Origin: Rhizophagus sp. LPA8_4_AMF
Lineage: Eukaryota; Glomeromycota; Glomeromycetes; Glomerales; Glomeraceae
NCBI GenBank assembly: GCA_021464525.1
Contig: JADRCO010000156.1
Location: 1-47,593 of the forward strand
Direction of reading: 5' to 3'
Length of the DNA: 47,593 nt
Position 1 is the stretch's first letter, and each line of letters opens with the position of its first letter. Below are positions 21,657 through 32,935 of the stretch, in pieces. Below the pieces are notes generated by a model. The model did no database searches. It had not been told where the DNA came from and saw only the letters and a program-made list of their open reading frames with translations. The translations under genes and the position numbers were made by a program.

Positions 21657-22217
21657 CTACTCGGAAACAATTTCTTCCTTAGATTGTAATTGCTGAACTT
21701 TGGTGGACGTTTTAAGTAACATGCGTGCTCTATAAATCAAAGAATATTGTCTTGAGAACAATTTTTATGCGTTCCAGCCACGTCGTAAAAAAAATTGATT
21801 TTACCTTGCAGGAGTTACGCCATTATCGAAGAATTTTGAGCATTGGCAACAATGGCCGCATTGACATAAAGATTCGTAGAAAGTACGACAACAAAAGCAG
21901 CAATAGCGACAATACTTACAATAACGAACACCACAATAGTAGCACATGGCGTAATAACGGCAATAGATACAATAACAACAATGTTGATTATTTTCAGAAT
22001 GACAGCATTTTGAAATCAATGGAGGAGAAGATGCAGTTAGATATCTCTCATGAATGGTTCCATAATATTCTTTTGGAACATCAATTTTGAGCTTTTGTTT
22101 AATTTCAAGAGTGTTTTCTTGTGTTTCGTTTGTAATTTTGATTACGGCAGTTCTTTGTACATTCTTTTGAAGATTTTTTGACCGAATAATTCCTAAACTA
22201 TTAGTTTTTGGCTTCAT
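21657..22217 (-). CDS. cysteine-rich protein of unknown function (two exons, 161 aa)
   Basis: Exons are 21805-22217 and 21657-21729, with a 75-bp GT-AG intron. The second exon continues in frame for 24 codons (ARMLLKTSTKVQQLQSKEE and a short end), which supports this strand over an open frame on the opposite strand. Residues 1-70 are basic and Lys/Thr-rich, without a signal peptide. Residues 71-126 contain 19 cysteines, mostly as C-x2-C and CC pairs separated by Tyr/Arg (CCYCIYCRYY, MCYYCGVRYCKYCRYCC, CQCGHCCQC). The C terminus is a short charged helix. The Cys block could bind metal like a metallothionein or be multiply acylated. It arises over a degenerate trinucleotide-repeat DNA tract, so it may be a young repeat-derived sequence. 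No family was recognised. Confidence 0.65.
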
Positions 22218-22602
22218 TTAATTTTTTCTTTCTTGATAAAAAGTAGTTTATTTTCGAAAAAAAGGGTTTGATTTTATTGTAATTAGAGTAGTATGAGTGG
22301 TTTATTGCATTACCAGAGACTTATACTATTTTAGCATATATAATTTTAGTATAGTCTATGCTAGTCGTTTATATACGGCTAGTAAAATCTGACTTATTAT
22401 TTGCTGATACTAAACTTACTGTAATTAAATTAGACTAATTAATTACGTATATTTTTTAATAAATTTATATGACGAAATTCTTTTTCTAATAAAAAAAAAA
22501 GAAAAAAAAAATCATTCTCAATACATTAAAAGTAATATCCACAATTATATAAAAAAATATATACTGTATATATAAATATATATATATATTTTTAAATAAG
22601 CA

Positions 22603-24389
22603 TTAATCGAGAGAAAGTTGTCTCAATATAATATTATGCCTATCATCCATTGGAAACTCCGAGTTTTTTTTATACCCTATTAAAAAAAAAAAAAGGTGGC
22701 GTTACAAATAAATAATTACACAAATTTTCATGTAACGATGAGTTGCATTTATTGTAAAAAACGATAACATATGATATTTTTAAATATAGTAATAAATACT
22801 CACAAATTTCTTTTAACCCTTTATTAAAGTCTTTGGTAACTATAATGCTATATATCCAGGTAATCTGTTTTTAATAATAATAAACAATACGTTTGATTAA
22901 TTTATTAGACAAAATCCTTATACGAAAAAAAAAAAAAAATAACAGTAATACTTACAATAGAGACCGTGATAGAAAAAATAACTAATCAAAAGCAAAAAAA
23001 ATACATGTTAATATTTCAACGAAAAACATACAATTTTGATGTTTTTTACATTAATTTAAAAATAACTTACCAAAACATATGAGGAAATACCAACTATCTC
23101 TTGTGGTTTTAATAGAAAAGCTCAATATTAAAATTAAATCTACGACTACAGCGATCCATAAAAATATAAAAACCAACATTCCATTTCTCCGCTCCCTTCT
23201 TATCTATAATAACAAAGAAAAATAATTATTAATATATATTTTAAAAAATTAATTTACAGAATAAAATTTTTAAATAAAAAATACTTACACTTCGATATAC
23301 AATGAATTCTAAGAAAATGATCGAAAATGTAACTACTCTATGATAATAATAAATTGTTTTTGGAATATAATAAAGACTTTCAAGTCTCTCTGTTTGATCT
23401 TCCATAGTAAAAGTCATCCAAGATTCAATAGAAAATAATAATAAAAAGAATAGATCAATTTTAAGTAAAATCACAAGTATAAGTTGTCTTCTGTATATTG
23501 CTAATTATTAAAAATTGAAGTACAATAAATAAATTAGAAATTTATAATTATAAGACTATATTAAGATATAAACTTATTTACTTTGAATTTCGATGCTTCC
23601 TCCGATCCTTCGATAAATTGCCCATCCAAATTGTTGATATAATTGAAATGCAAGAAATCCCATAATGGTTGCAAATATTATTAATGTTATTATTAAAGGT
23701 AAATCATATACTGATGGATTTGACTCTTTTTCGAAAGCATTTGAACAAGATTTATTTAAGTCCATATACCAAATTCTAATCTCTTCAATTTGAACCTATA
23801 AACAAAATTTGAATTACTTGTCTTTTTTTTTCTCATTTAAACCTTGAAACGCAAATTATAATATAAACAAAATAATATATACAATGCTATATCCTGCACA
23901 AATACCATTCATGATCGTTACTGCTATGAGTTGAATCGTATTTTGTGAAAAAATCTAAATATACATATATCGTATATGTTAATAGTTATAATAAATTATT
24001 TTTATAAAAACAACTTTATATCTTACCGCATCAAAGCAAAACCACAATTGATAAAGTTGAAAGATAATAAAGATAACATTTTCCTGTTCAATACGTAACA
24101 TTCGATTTGTACTATATTGAATATCACACGCCGGACTACTCCCGAATTCTTCGACATGTTTTCTTATCGAATCGTTTCGATGAAATACTCGAATTTCTAA
24201 CACAATAACTAGTATAGTCTGTGTAACTGATACAATAATAAATAATTTTGTCCATATTGAATCGTTTAATTTTGCCCACTAGATTAAGAATAAAAAGTTT
24301 AGTGATCAATTATAATCCGCAGTGTGGCACAGTCAAAGTAGACGAAGTACCTTGTCCGTAAACCATTCGTTACTTAGTATTTTTTTCAT
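22603..24389 (-). CDS. UPF0658-like Golgi membrane protein, copy A (nine exons, 360 aa)
   Basis: Exons (minus strand): 24351-24389, 24027-24278, 23883-23954, 23582-23795, 23289-23500, 23071-23203, 22956-22981, 22804-22864 and 22603-22676; all junctions are GT-AG and keep phase. About seven hydrophobic spans are seen. The best-conserved motif is LYQQFGWAIYRRIGGSIE, which matches LYKEFGWKIYKKIGAD-type motifs of the fungal UPF0658 Golgi family; ENVIFIIFQLYQLWFCFDA and FSQNTIQLIAV are also shared with copies B and C. The biochemical role of the family is unknown. The C-terminal tail (WYKKNSEFPMDDRHN and on) differs from the others. This copy retains the intron between exons 3 and 4 that copy B has lost. 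The gene appears intact. Confidence 0.8.
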
Positions 24390-27039
24390 GATTTTGATTT
24401 AATCAAAACAAGTTTTTACTTAAAAAAAAATATTTTTTTTATTATTAATTTTTCTCCCCTATCAAAAAGAAAGATTGAATTGAAAAAAAGTTAAAAAAAG
24501 AGAGAGAAAAAAAAGAGGAGCAAAACATTTAAAATATTGGATATTAATATAATTTCATGTAAAAAAAATAATAATTTTAAGACAATCTATCCTTACTTAT
24601 TATGCATGATTACTTCTCGTAAAACCTAAAATGTACCAATTTTTTTTTTTTATTTGTATCCACTGCATAATTTCATGTACATACCGTTTTTATCGGCTCA
24701 ACAAAGTAATAATAGTTGAGTTAATGTAGGCGTCTTTTAAAACGATATAAAAAATTCTTTTAAGTCTTTAATCGGAAAAGATAAAAAGTTATGAATTTTT
24801 TAGTTATTTTAACAAAAAATTGGAAATATTAATAACTTTATTTAGCCACTGTATACGCCACGCATCCGACCATATTATTACGTTTTTAAGGAAACAAACT
24901 ATTTAAACTATTCTCCCAATGGGTAATAGTAATATTTATTGTGAACCACAATTATACCTAAATACTCAGATAAACATGCCAAGAAAAGTTTGGAAGTTTT
25001 TAAAATATGTAAGGTAAATTACCTTGCATATTGTCAAATAACATACAATTTATAAATATCCACTACGTACTTTCCGTCGTCGTTTTATTTATTACAATTC
25101 GCAGGTAAATCCATGTGTGAAAAAAAGTTCTAATTATAAACAAATATCAGTTAGAAAGCCTATTAGAATCCAAATTAAACCAAGTTATTGGGTTCATTGA
25201 CATATGTATACCAAGAAAACTTTTTTAAGGTTATTAATTACTAGCGTAATGAATTGTAAATTAAATGGGAAATAATGTAATTAGCATTTATTTATAAATA
25301 AAAATATATACATATATATATATTTTTGAATAAAAAAAAGGTTGTCTTTTGTTATTTAGCGTCATTTAATGCTAAAGAAATGTATAAATCTGTGTAAATG
25401 ACGTAAAATTTTGAATGTTTTTTGGATCTAGCTTTAAATATATATTATGATTGAATTTATATTATCGGGTACCAATCAGTGAACGGTCATGTGATTAGCC
25501 TAGCATACAGTATAATTATGTTATGCATGACCTTATTCGGGGCTGAACGATAAAATTGAATGACGTGCATCAATTTAATATTATTTACAATCATGTGACT
25601 TTATCCTCGTGAGATTGGATAGATGTCAGGGAAAGAAAATTCTAATTGGTAGTAATAAATTTTTTGTGTTCAAACAAAACTTATGAAAGCCAAGAAATTT
25701 AAAATAATATGGCGAAAAAATCTTATTTATACAAACACTGTAACCGAACTACTTATTACATATTCAGAAAATTACCGGTCTTTGTTTGTAATTTATTTAA
25801 TTTATTTATTTATTTTTTTTTGGCTGAATCGCATATCATAAAAAGGTTAAATTCAGTGTAATAATAAACTGTACGATCAGATCACAATTAAATCAAGGCT
25901 GAACGGGTCGGGCTAGTCGATTGATCGATCCGACGTGATTCAGATATTATTTGATCAAAAAACATAATTACCTCCTCAGATTTAGTAGATTGCAAGTAAA
26001 TTATAAGTAAATAAGAGCATCAGTAAAGTATTATATAATACATCAAACTTGTGATTGCTGCTACTCTTCTTTCTACTTACAATTTAAAAGTCCAAACTAA
26101 AATTCAAGTCCATCCTAGAAGAAAAAAGGAATGTTAGTAAACGTTCCTAAATCAAAATTAACAATGAGATATATATAGGCTTTGAAAGTGTTATCAATCA
26201 ACCCCCGTTTTATTTGACATTTGATTGTTTATCTCATTATAGAAGAATAGTATGACAGCAAAAAAATACCCCCCTTTTAAAATCACAATAAGAATTTTTT
26301 TTTGGGAACCCTCCCCCATCTTGTTATCTGTTTTAAACGTTAAACAGAGTTATATTCGGGTGTCACATTGAGTCGATCCGTTTGATAATAACCTATTTGA
26401 ATGTTGTATAAAACGTTTGAATGGCTGCAATGCACGAATTGTTAAGCATATGTTTGAATGATCAACATAAATATAAAATTGATACCAAAAAAAAATTCCT
26501 ATAATAATCTTTCTCTTCAAGTGATATTTGATCTATATATTAATGATACCAAAATTAGTATTAGTAATTAGGAGAAAACAATCAAATATCTGAAAAATAA
26601 ATTTAATGTTATTAAAGAAAGAAAGAAAAGTTGAAATTAAAAATGTAAATGTAAATTAATTTTTTTTATAACCAAAACAAGAAAATATTAATTTGTATTA
26701 CTCGAAACTTTAATGTAATATTGTAAATATCTCAATTGTAAAGTTTTTGTTTCAATGAAATACCTCAATTACTTATCCCATTTTGTCTAACAGTCTGACA
26801 TTCCATTCTTTCGTCAATATCACCAAATGATTAAAAACAGTTTTAGTCATTGAATTTTTTTACTACTTTCTGTTTTATTTAAAAGTTAAATAAAAATAAG
26901 AAGAAAAAATTTTTTTTTAGTGATGTGATAATCTTGCTGCGGAAACTACTAAAAAAAAACTTTTAACGTGGTAAATTTCCTTAACCTTTTTAGTTAAATC
27001 ATTCTTCATATAATATTTTATTACTTTTTTCAAGTAATT
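24390..27039. other. long intergenic region, no gene seen
   Basis: This AT-rich region of 2.6 kb has no open frame, repeat or RNA gene that can be supported. It holds the upstream region of UPF0658-like copy A, including a purine-rich tract (AG/A runs) at 24480-24525. Confidence 0.45.
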
Positions 27040-27111
27040 GGGGATGTAGCTCAGTGGTAGAGCGCTCGCTTTGCATGCGAGAGGTCCTGGGTTCGATCCC
27101 CAGCTTCTCCA
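27040..27111 (+). tRNA. tRNA-Ala (anticodon TGC)
   Basis: A 72-nt cloverleaf beginning GGGGATG and ending CTTCTCCA. The D arm is GTAGCTCAGTGGTAGAGC, which contains the Pol III A box. The anticodon stem CTCGC/GCGAG encloses the loop TTTGCAT with anticodon TGC at 27072-27074. The T arm is CCTGGGTTCGATCCCCAG, which contains the B box. There is no intron and no encoded CCA beyond the discriminator. The acceptor stem has a T-T mismatch at the sixth pair and a G-T wobble at the third, both tolerated in eukaryotic tRNA-Ala. It decodes GCA and, by wobble, other Ala codons. Confidence 0.97.
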
Positions 27112-27128
27112 TTTCGTAGATCATTAAC

Positions 27129-27136
27129 TTTTTTTT
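27129..27136 (+). terminator. RNA polymerase III terminator
   Basis: A run of eight T residues 17 bases past the tRNA 3' end, the standard oligo-T stop for Pol III. Confidence 0.75.
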
Positions 27137-27271
27137 CTGTATTCCTTTATTTTCATCTTTTTTTTTATTCGCAAATGAAAAATCAATGAATAAATTATCA
27201 TTTATATAATTTTATATTCAAATGGTGAAATGAATGGATGACATTTTATTTTATAAATTATTAATTCATAT

Positions 27272-28942
27272 TTATTTTAAATCTAAAGTAAATGTCTTAT
27301 TTCCAATTTTACAAACCATATTTTCAATATTAAAAACGTGTTGTGTTATTGATTCAAAATACTCAGTTTCTTTAATTGCTTCACATAAAGAACGGTCTAT
27401 ACTTGTTTCTCCAAGTGCCCATAGAATGCTTGCATGAAATCGTGGATTCTATTAAAAAGAAAAACAAGAGATCAAATAACTGAGCTATTATTAATAAATG
27501 GCTAAAGGATTTATATATTTACTTACCTCGTAAAATGGGTTTTGTCGAAAATCTTTAGCTACTTTATTAACATGATCAACCATCGACTTTAGCTAAATAA
27601 ATAAAAGTTTTTTTTTTGTTAATAATTCTAAAAAATAAAGTAAATCTATTTTACGGGGGAATATAAACATGGTATGATATAATAATGACATATTTCTTCG
27701 TCCCAGGCTACCGGGTAAAGATGAAGAAAGGAAGGGTATGACACATTGTGCCAAATTCCATCTCTATGTCTTAATATAATCCCCCTAACGCTAATAAATA
27801 ATAGTGTGTATGCCACATTCCATGATATAGTAAGAAATTCAAAATAAATTTGATGAAATAAAGAAACTTCATAATATAATACCTCATTTGATCCTTTACC
27901 AACTTCTAGCGCCAAAAAAGATCTAGTCTTATCATCATTAGAAAAACTAGCAATATTAGCAAACGACAAAGAAAACCTATTTTTTAAATATAAATTTGGA
28001 CAAATTAACATATTATCTTATAATTAATAACTAAAATGTTATAAATACCTTTTCCAATTCAAAAACCCATTTCTTAGTTTATTCCAAAAATGTTCAATCT
28101 GATGATATTTTAAAAATAAAGGTCTTGATAAACTAATATGTAATTTAGTTTCTTCACAATAACCGTTAGGATCAAGTTCGTATAACGAATTATTATCTTG
28201 ATGATTTTCAATACATGAAATAATTTTAATCCCATCTTCACTAACAACTTCTTTTGCTAATTCTTCGATTTTATTTATAATATGATCCGCTTCCTCTGTA
28301 AGTGTAACTAGAATTCCGATTTAATAAAAAAGAAACAAATCATAAATTTTATAAACGTTCATTAGTCATACATACCATCGATATAAACGTGAGTAGCCCA
28401 ATCACCTTCAACATGCGGTTTAGATCTTATTCGACCTTGATGCTTTGATGGATCATCGATATGTTTAATGTAATCATTCCTTTTCTTATCTAAAGAAAAA
28501 GTATATGTATATATTATCTTTAGGAAACAGAAAAGAAACTCAAGAGAAAACAAAAATATACTTACTTGCCTGGGTACAATTGTAAAAAATCTGAGGGAAG
28601 TGGCGGTAAATCTTTTCGTGGAGTTTCTTCTTTTAACATTGACCCTCTTTTTTTACTAAGAATTAAAAAATAAGTTTGAGAACTTCGAAATTCAAACAAA
28701 TAGGTACATGTATATAAACATTAGAAAACTTAAATTAACCTTATTACTACATGCTCATCGTCTAAATCGTCAAATATTTTACGTTTCAGTAGCTTTTCTT
28801 CTGAATTATTTTCTTTCCATTCTTCATTTTCAACCCTTTCCCCTTCTTCATCAGTTTTATAATCAACTGATAATAAATTAAGTTCATTATTTTCATTATT
28901 TGATTCATTATCTGATAATTCATATTCTACTAATCCACTCAT
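27272..28942 (-). CDS. USB1: U6 snRNA 3'-5' exonuclease/phosphodiesterase Usb1 (seven exons, 332 aa)
   Basis: Exons (minus strand): 28740-28942, 28570-28655, 28376-28489, 28049-28307, 27883-27976, 27527-27592 and 27272-27448. Usb1 is a 2H phosphoesterase that trims the oligo-U tail of U6 snRNA and leaves a protected 3' end, stabilising U6 for the spliceosome. Both catalytic HxS motifs are present: H191-I-S193 (LHISLSR) and H279-A-S281 (RFHASI). The family signature DDPSKHQGRIR-KPHVEGDWATHVYI (about 115-132) is clear, and the acidic N terminus (MSGLVEYELSDNE) is typical. Length fits the family. Intron 2 must use a GC donor (CAG|GCAAGTAAG) to join LYP to DKKRNDY in frame. Intron 1 uses GTTAAT. 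The tRNA-Ala gene lies 160 bases past the 3' end, transcribed towards it. This is a single-copy housekeeping gene. Confidence 0.93.
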
Positions 28943-29595
28943 AATGTGTTGAATATGTCGAATAAAGGTTTTTTTTTTACGCGAATTTGAAGATCAAACC
29001 TTTTATAATTGGTCACATGTCAGACTTTGTTTCATCGAAAGAAACAGAAAATAAATTTGGGGAGATTATAGTCATAATAACATTCCCAGATACAGTATCT
29101 TTATTTATTTTAGTAAAAGATAATTAATTATATTAAAATTACATGTGTATCTATTGATGATTTTGTTTTAATTCAGGTTCATGCCTACAAAAAATGTTTT
29201 ATATTTTATGGTCATAGAAACAGATCACAAATTAACTATTAATGTCAATTTTATTATGTTGAAACAATTTATGAGAAATTTATTTCATTTCATTTACAAA
29301 TAAAATGTACTACATGCATATGTAAATAAAAGCTATCAATAAAATAATATGCTGTGCTCTTACTACAATTAGCAAACAAATTCTTTAACAGAAAACGAAT
29401 ATAAAATGTATAGTAATAAGTATCGCGTCTTTTCATAATAAAATTTACGTGAAATTTAGATCAATAAGCAATGCTTACATATCCGATAATCAAATTTAGT
29501 AACAATGCAGAGATGTCCTTAACCGGTTTTATTCTTTATATAAAGAAGAATATATTTAGTATTATAATAAAGATCTCTTTTAAACAACAAGATAA
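28943..29595. other. intergenic, no feature seen
   Basis: AT-rich spacer between USB1 and the HMG-type gene. A possible extra 3' exon of the HMG-type gene (after the acceptor GGTTAAG near 29530) was considered but is not supported. Confidence 0.35.
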
Positions 29596-30030
29596 TTAAC
29601 ACCTATTTACCTTTGGGTTGTCCGGGCTATCTTTCCAATTATTGGCAGCCAACTTAAACGCTTCCTTGTGATTCATACCAGGGTTTTCGGCCTTAACCTT
29701 AGGGAGTTCGGTTTTCATAAACCGATTGTAAGCAGTTGGCGCTCTTTTTGCTATAAATTATAAAAAATTTGTTAGCTTTACACGCTATAAATAAGTATAT
29801 ATATTTTTAATTTAAGGAAACTTTAAAAATATCGTTTATCGTAAAATCAATGATAACTTCATACGCGTATCAAATACGAACTGAGCAAATGAAAAAAAAA
29901 AATTTCATATCTAAATATTTTACGTACTCGTTTCGCTCGTCTCGCTCGTTTCAATGGCTTCATTAGTTTCGGTGGTTTCCTTACTCTTACTAGCTCTTGT
30001 TTCTTTTGTCGTATCTTTTTTTGGTGGCAT
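29596..30030 (-). CDS. small HMG-box/YABBY-like protein (two exons, about 85 aa)
   Basis: Exons are 29928-30030 and 29596-29750, with a 177-bp GT-AG intron splitting a Thr codon. The N-terminal 34 residues are charged and Ser/Thr/Glu-rich (MPPKKDTTKETRASKSKE) with SETSE repeats. The second exon encodes KRAPTAYNRFMKTELPKVK followed by AENPGMNHKEAFKLAANNWK and DSPDNPK. This is the HMG-type helical DNA-binding module that most resembles the C-terminal half of plant YABBY proteins and small fungal HMG proteins. It probably binds DNA without strong sequence preference. The stop used here follows a GTAAAT that could also be a splice donor, so the last four residues are uncertain. CACGTG sites lie upstream (one near 30324). 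Confidence 0.75.
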
Positions 30031-30877
30031 TTTTACAGAAATAACTACTTATGAAATAAGTCAACTAGAAAAACGAGATAATTATTTAAAAGTATTTTAG
30101 TGTAAAAGCGCGTATTTGAAGAAAGTAAAAGAGAAGTAAAGGAAGTATTTGTTGTGTATTTATAGCAAAACTACTTGTACAATAACGTCATGTATTGAAA
30201 ATGGCAATTGTAAGTATTAACCATATGTCTTACTAACTATAAAATACTATGACCTATAAGTACATTTGCCTTAATAAACATAACGTATTGATGAGCTGAT
30301 CAATTGATCTAGATCATTTATTGATCACGTGACAAATATGAAGTAGGAAAATTTACTTCATTTTGCCATTTGCCAGTTGAACTGTCGAAGGGGTCATCGC
30401 AGCTATACAATAATTTATTTTGGATTTAATTGAATAAATCTAAAAATGTATTGGTGTACATTGATTTTTTTTTGTAGAATAATAATACAAGAATATAAAG
30501 ATACATAAGAAAAGAAGAAATACAGAAGATAAAGTATGCCATTTGAAGGTTTCAAAATAAGAATAAATGAGAAAATATAAGTTTGATAGAATTACAAATA
30601 TCAAAAAAAAAAAAAAAATATTACATATAAAGATTAATAGGAAACTTTTCTCTATATCCTCATTCTTTCTCTGATTCCTTCATTCCTTTTGTTAATGAAT
30701 TTGTATATAATATATAAATACAAATTTGATTTTTTTTTTCCAAAAATTACATAAAGGAATTTTCCTTCTCTCAATAATTTGTTAGCACAATTATGTAAAT
30801 ATTATTGATGAAAACAACGGGGAAAAAGAATTTATATTAAATGTTCATTTTTTTTAGATAGAATATTATTTTCCCCT
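30031..30877. other. upstream region of the HMG-type gene and 3' flank of copy B
   Basis: TTGATCACGTGAC near 30318-30330 contains a CACGTG box about 290 bases upstream of the HMG-type start codon. AATAAA-type words serve the converging 3' end of copy B. No gene was seen. Confidence 0.4.
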
Positions 30878-32613
30878 TTAATCATCGATAGCCCAGCGTC
30901 CTATACGTTGAGGCGTCGATGAATCAGTTGTGTTGGACGACTGTTGAATGGGTAAAGTTTCCAAATGACTTTGTCTAGAGACTATAGATAACAATCAAGA
31001 TATAATGTTAATAAGTGCATTCGATTTTTTAGTTGATTTTACCAAACAATGATTACATACGATGTGGTTTTAGACCTTTGCCGAAGTTTCTTAATAGAAA
31101 TATTGACCATAGAAGTGTTATCTATGTAAAGTAATTTTATTAGTTTTTATGCAGCGGATAAAAAAAATAAACTATCACGTGATTTACTCACCAAACCCAT
31201 TACAATCCCAACGCCAACTAGTATTGGAGGACATAGAAAATATAATTAATTCAAGAACAACAACAATAAAAAGATTATAATTATAATTTTACTTACTAAA
31301 ACAAGTGAAAAAGTACCAACTCTCTTCACTAGATGGTTTTATTGAATCTACGAGTAATATTATAAAGTCTGCAATACATACTAACCAAGCTCCAATAAAA
31401 ATTTTCATTCCTAATGAAGACTCTCTACGTAACTAAAAAAATCAAACTAGATTAATATAATTTTTTTATATAATAATAAAAATTTATAAAATTATAAAAA
31501 TTTACTTACCGAATGCCAAACAAGTAATTGTAAGAAAACGATTATTATCGTTATACAAACGTGAAAGTAATATAATCCCTCACTAAGGTTTTGGTTTGAA
31601 CGGCCTGGTCGTGTTACGATACAACCTTCAATTGCCAAATAATTCATAAAGAACAGATCAATCTTTAATAACATAACGAAAATCAACATTGTTCGGTAAA
31701 TCCCTATTATTATAAAAGAAAAAAAAAAAAATATTATCATGTTAGTTGATTAATAATAATGTAAAGAATCGAATACAGCGTATAAAATAAGTAAACTTTA
31801 CTTTGCATTCTAAGATCGGCGCCAATTTTTTTATAAATATTCCAACCAAATTGTTGATATAACTTCCAAGTAAAGAACACTTGTAAAGTCGCGCATATTA
31901 CTACTATTACTATTAAAGGTGCCTCATAAGCTGCAATATTTGCATGATAATCGAAACCAGGTAGACAACTATTTGCATTTTTCGTCCATATATCAATTTC
32001 AACAATTTGCACTATAGCAAAAAGTGCACACAGATAATTGATAACAGCGATATTTATAATTTGTATGGTATTTTGATTAAAAATCTAGAAATAAAATGAA
32101 TGGAGATAAACATTAATGCATGTAAAAAGATTAACCATTATTAAAATATTAATCACTTTGATAAAATGATAATATATAGAAAGAACTTACCGCATTCTGG
32201 CAAAACCAAAGTTGAAATATATTAAAAATGAGAAAAACTGTATTTTCACCAATTATATTCTGTATTCTGTCACTATTAATAGTTCTGCACCTGTCGTCTT
32301 TTATATCCTGTGATCCATTATTAAACCGGTTTGCTGCTCTATTATTTCTGTCTAGCACTCTAGCTATAAAAACTATGGCAAAAATTGTTTGGATAATGGA
32401 AGTAATAATGAAATATCGTGTCCATTTTGATTCAGTAATTCTTTCATACTAAAAAAAAACAAAGTATTTATGGGCGTTAACATATTTTATCTTTTATTCG
32501 TATTCATTTAATTCTTTTAATGTACATACCCGCCTTATAAGGATTTTTTTTATCTTTTCCACAGTTATATAATCTACAATTTGATCTTTATATTCCTCAA
32601 TTAGAATTTTCAT
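30878..32613 (-). CDS. UPF0658-like Golgi membrane protein, copy B (eight exons, 381 aa)
   Basis: Exons (minus strand): 32530-32613, 32191-32448, 31802-32084, 31510-31703, 31297-31432, 31192-31217, 31061-31121 and 30878-30981. It has the same multi-span architecture as copies A and C: NTVFLIFNIFQLWFCQNA, FNQNTIQIINI, and the signature LYQQFGWNIYKKIGADLRMQ, nearly identical to the UPF0658 consensus. Intron positions and phases equal those of A and C, including a 26-nt microexon and a 61-nt exon. The one exception is that exons 3 and 4 of the other copies are fused here (FAIVQIVEIDIW), i.e. one intron is missing. The longer C-terminal tail ends RIGRWAIDD, similar to copy C (KRWSIED). A pyrimidine-rich tract lies upstream. 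Confidence 0.82.
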
Positions 32614-32718
32614 ATTTAAGAAATTCTTAAATAATTTTTAAGAATAAATAATAATTATATAAGGAATAGCAATAATCCTTAAATTAACTAAATTATTATT
32701 AATTAAATTAAAATTTTT

Positions 32719-32935
32719 TTTATAAAAAAAGAATATTAACAAAATCTTTCTCTTTCTCGTTCTCTTTTCAATAAAACATAAGAAAAGAGAGGGTTTATTA
32801 ATTTTATCGTTTAACCGTTTTATGTGGAAGAAGAGAAGTATAAGATACAGAGAAAGAGTAAAGGAAGTAGGGAAGAGAAGAAAAAGATAAGAGAAAGAGA
32901 AAGATTGAAAGGAAATAAAAGTAGTAAATCTTTTC
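32719..32935 (-). promoter_or_regulatory. pyrimidine-rich (CT) tract upstream of copy B
   Basis: Plus-strand GAGAAAG/GAAAAAG runs read as TTTCTCTTTCTC on the coding strand, 105-320 bases upstream of the ATG of copy B. CT-rich tracts near transcription starts are common in fungal promoters. The function here is inference. Confidence 0.3.

Noticed and set aside
21725..22090. 121-codon plus-strand frame, Asn-rich
   Set aside because: It is antisense to the Cys-rich gene; the minus strand has a good start context and a spliced in-frame 3' exon, while the Asn richness simply reflects the repeat DNA.
24901..25015. Possible exon starting MGNSNIYCEPQLYLN ending at a GTAAAT donor
   Set aside because: No acceptor, continuation or homologue could be recognised.
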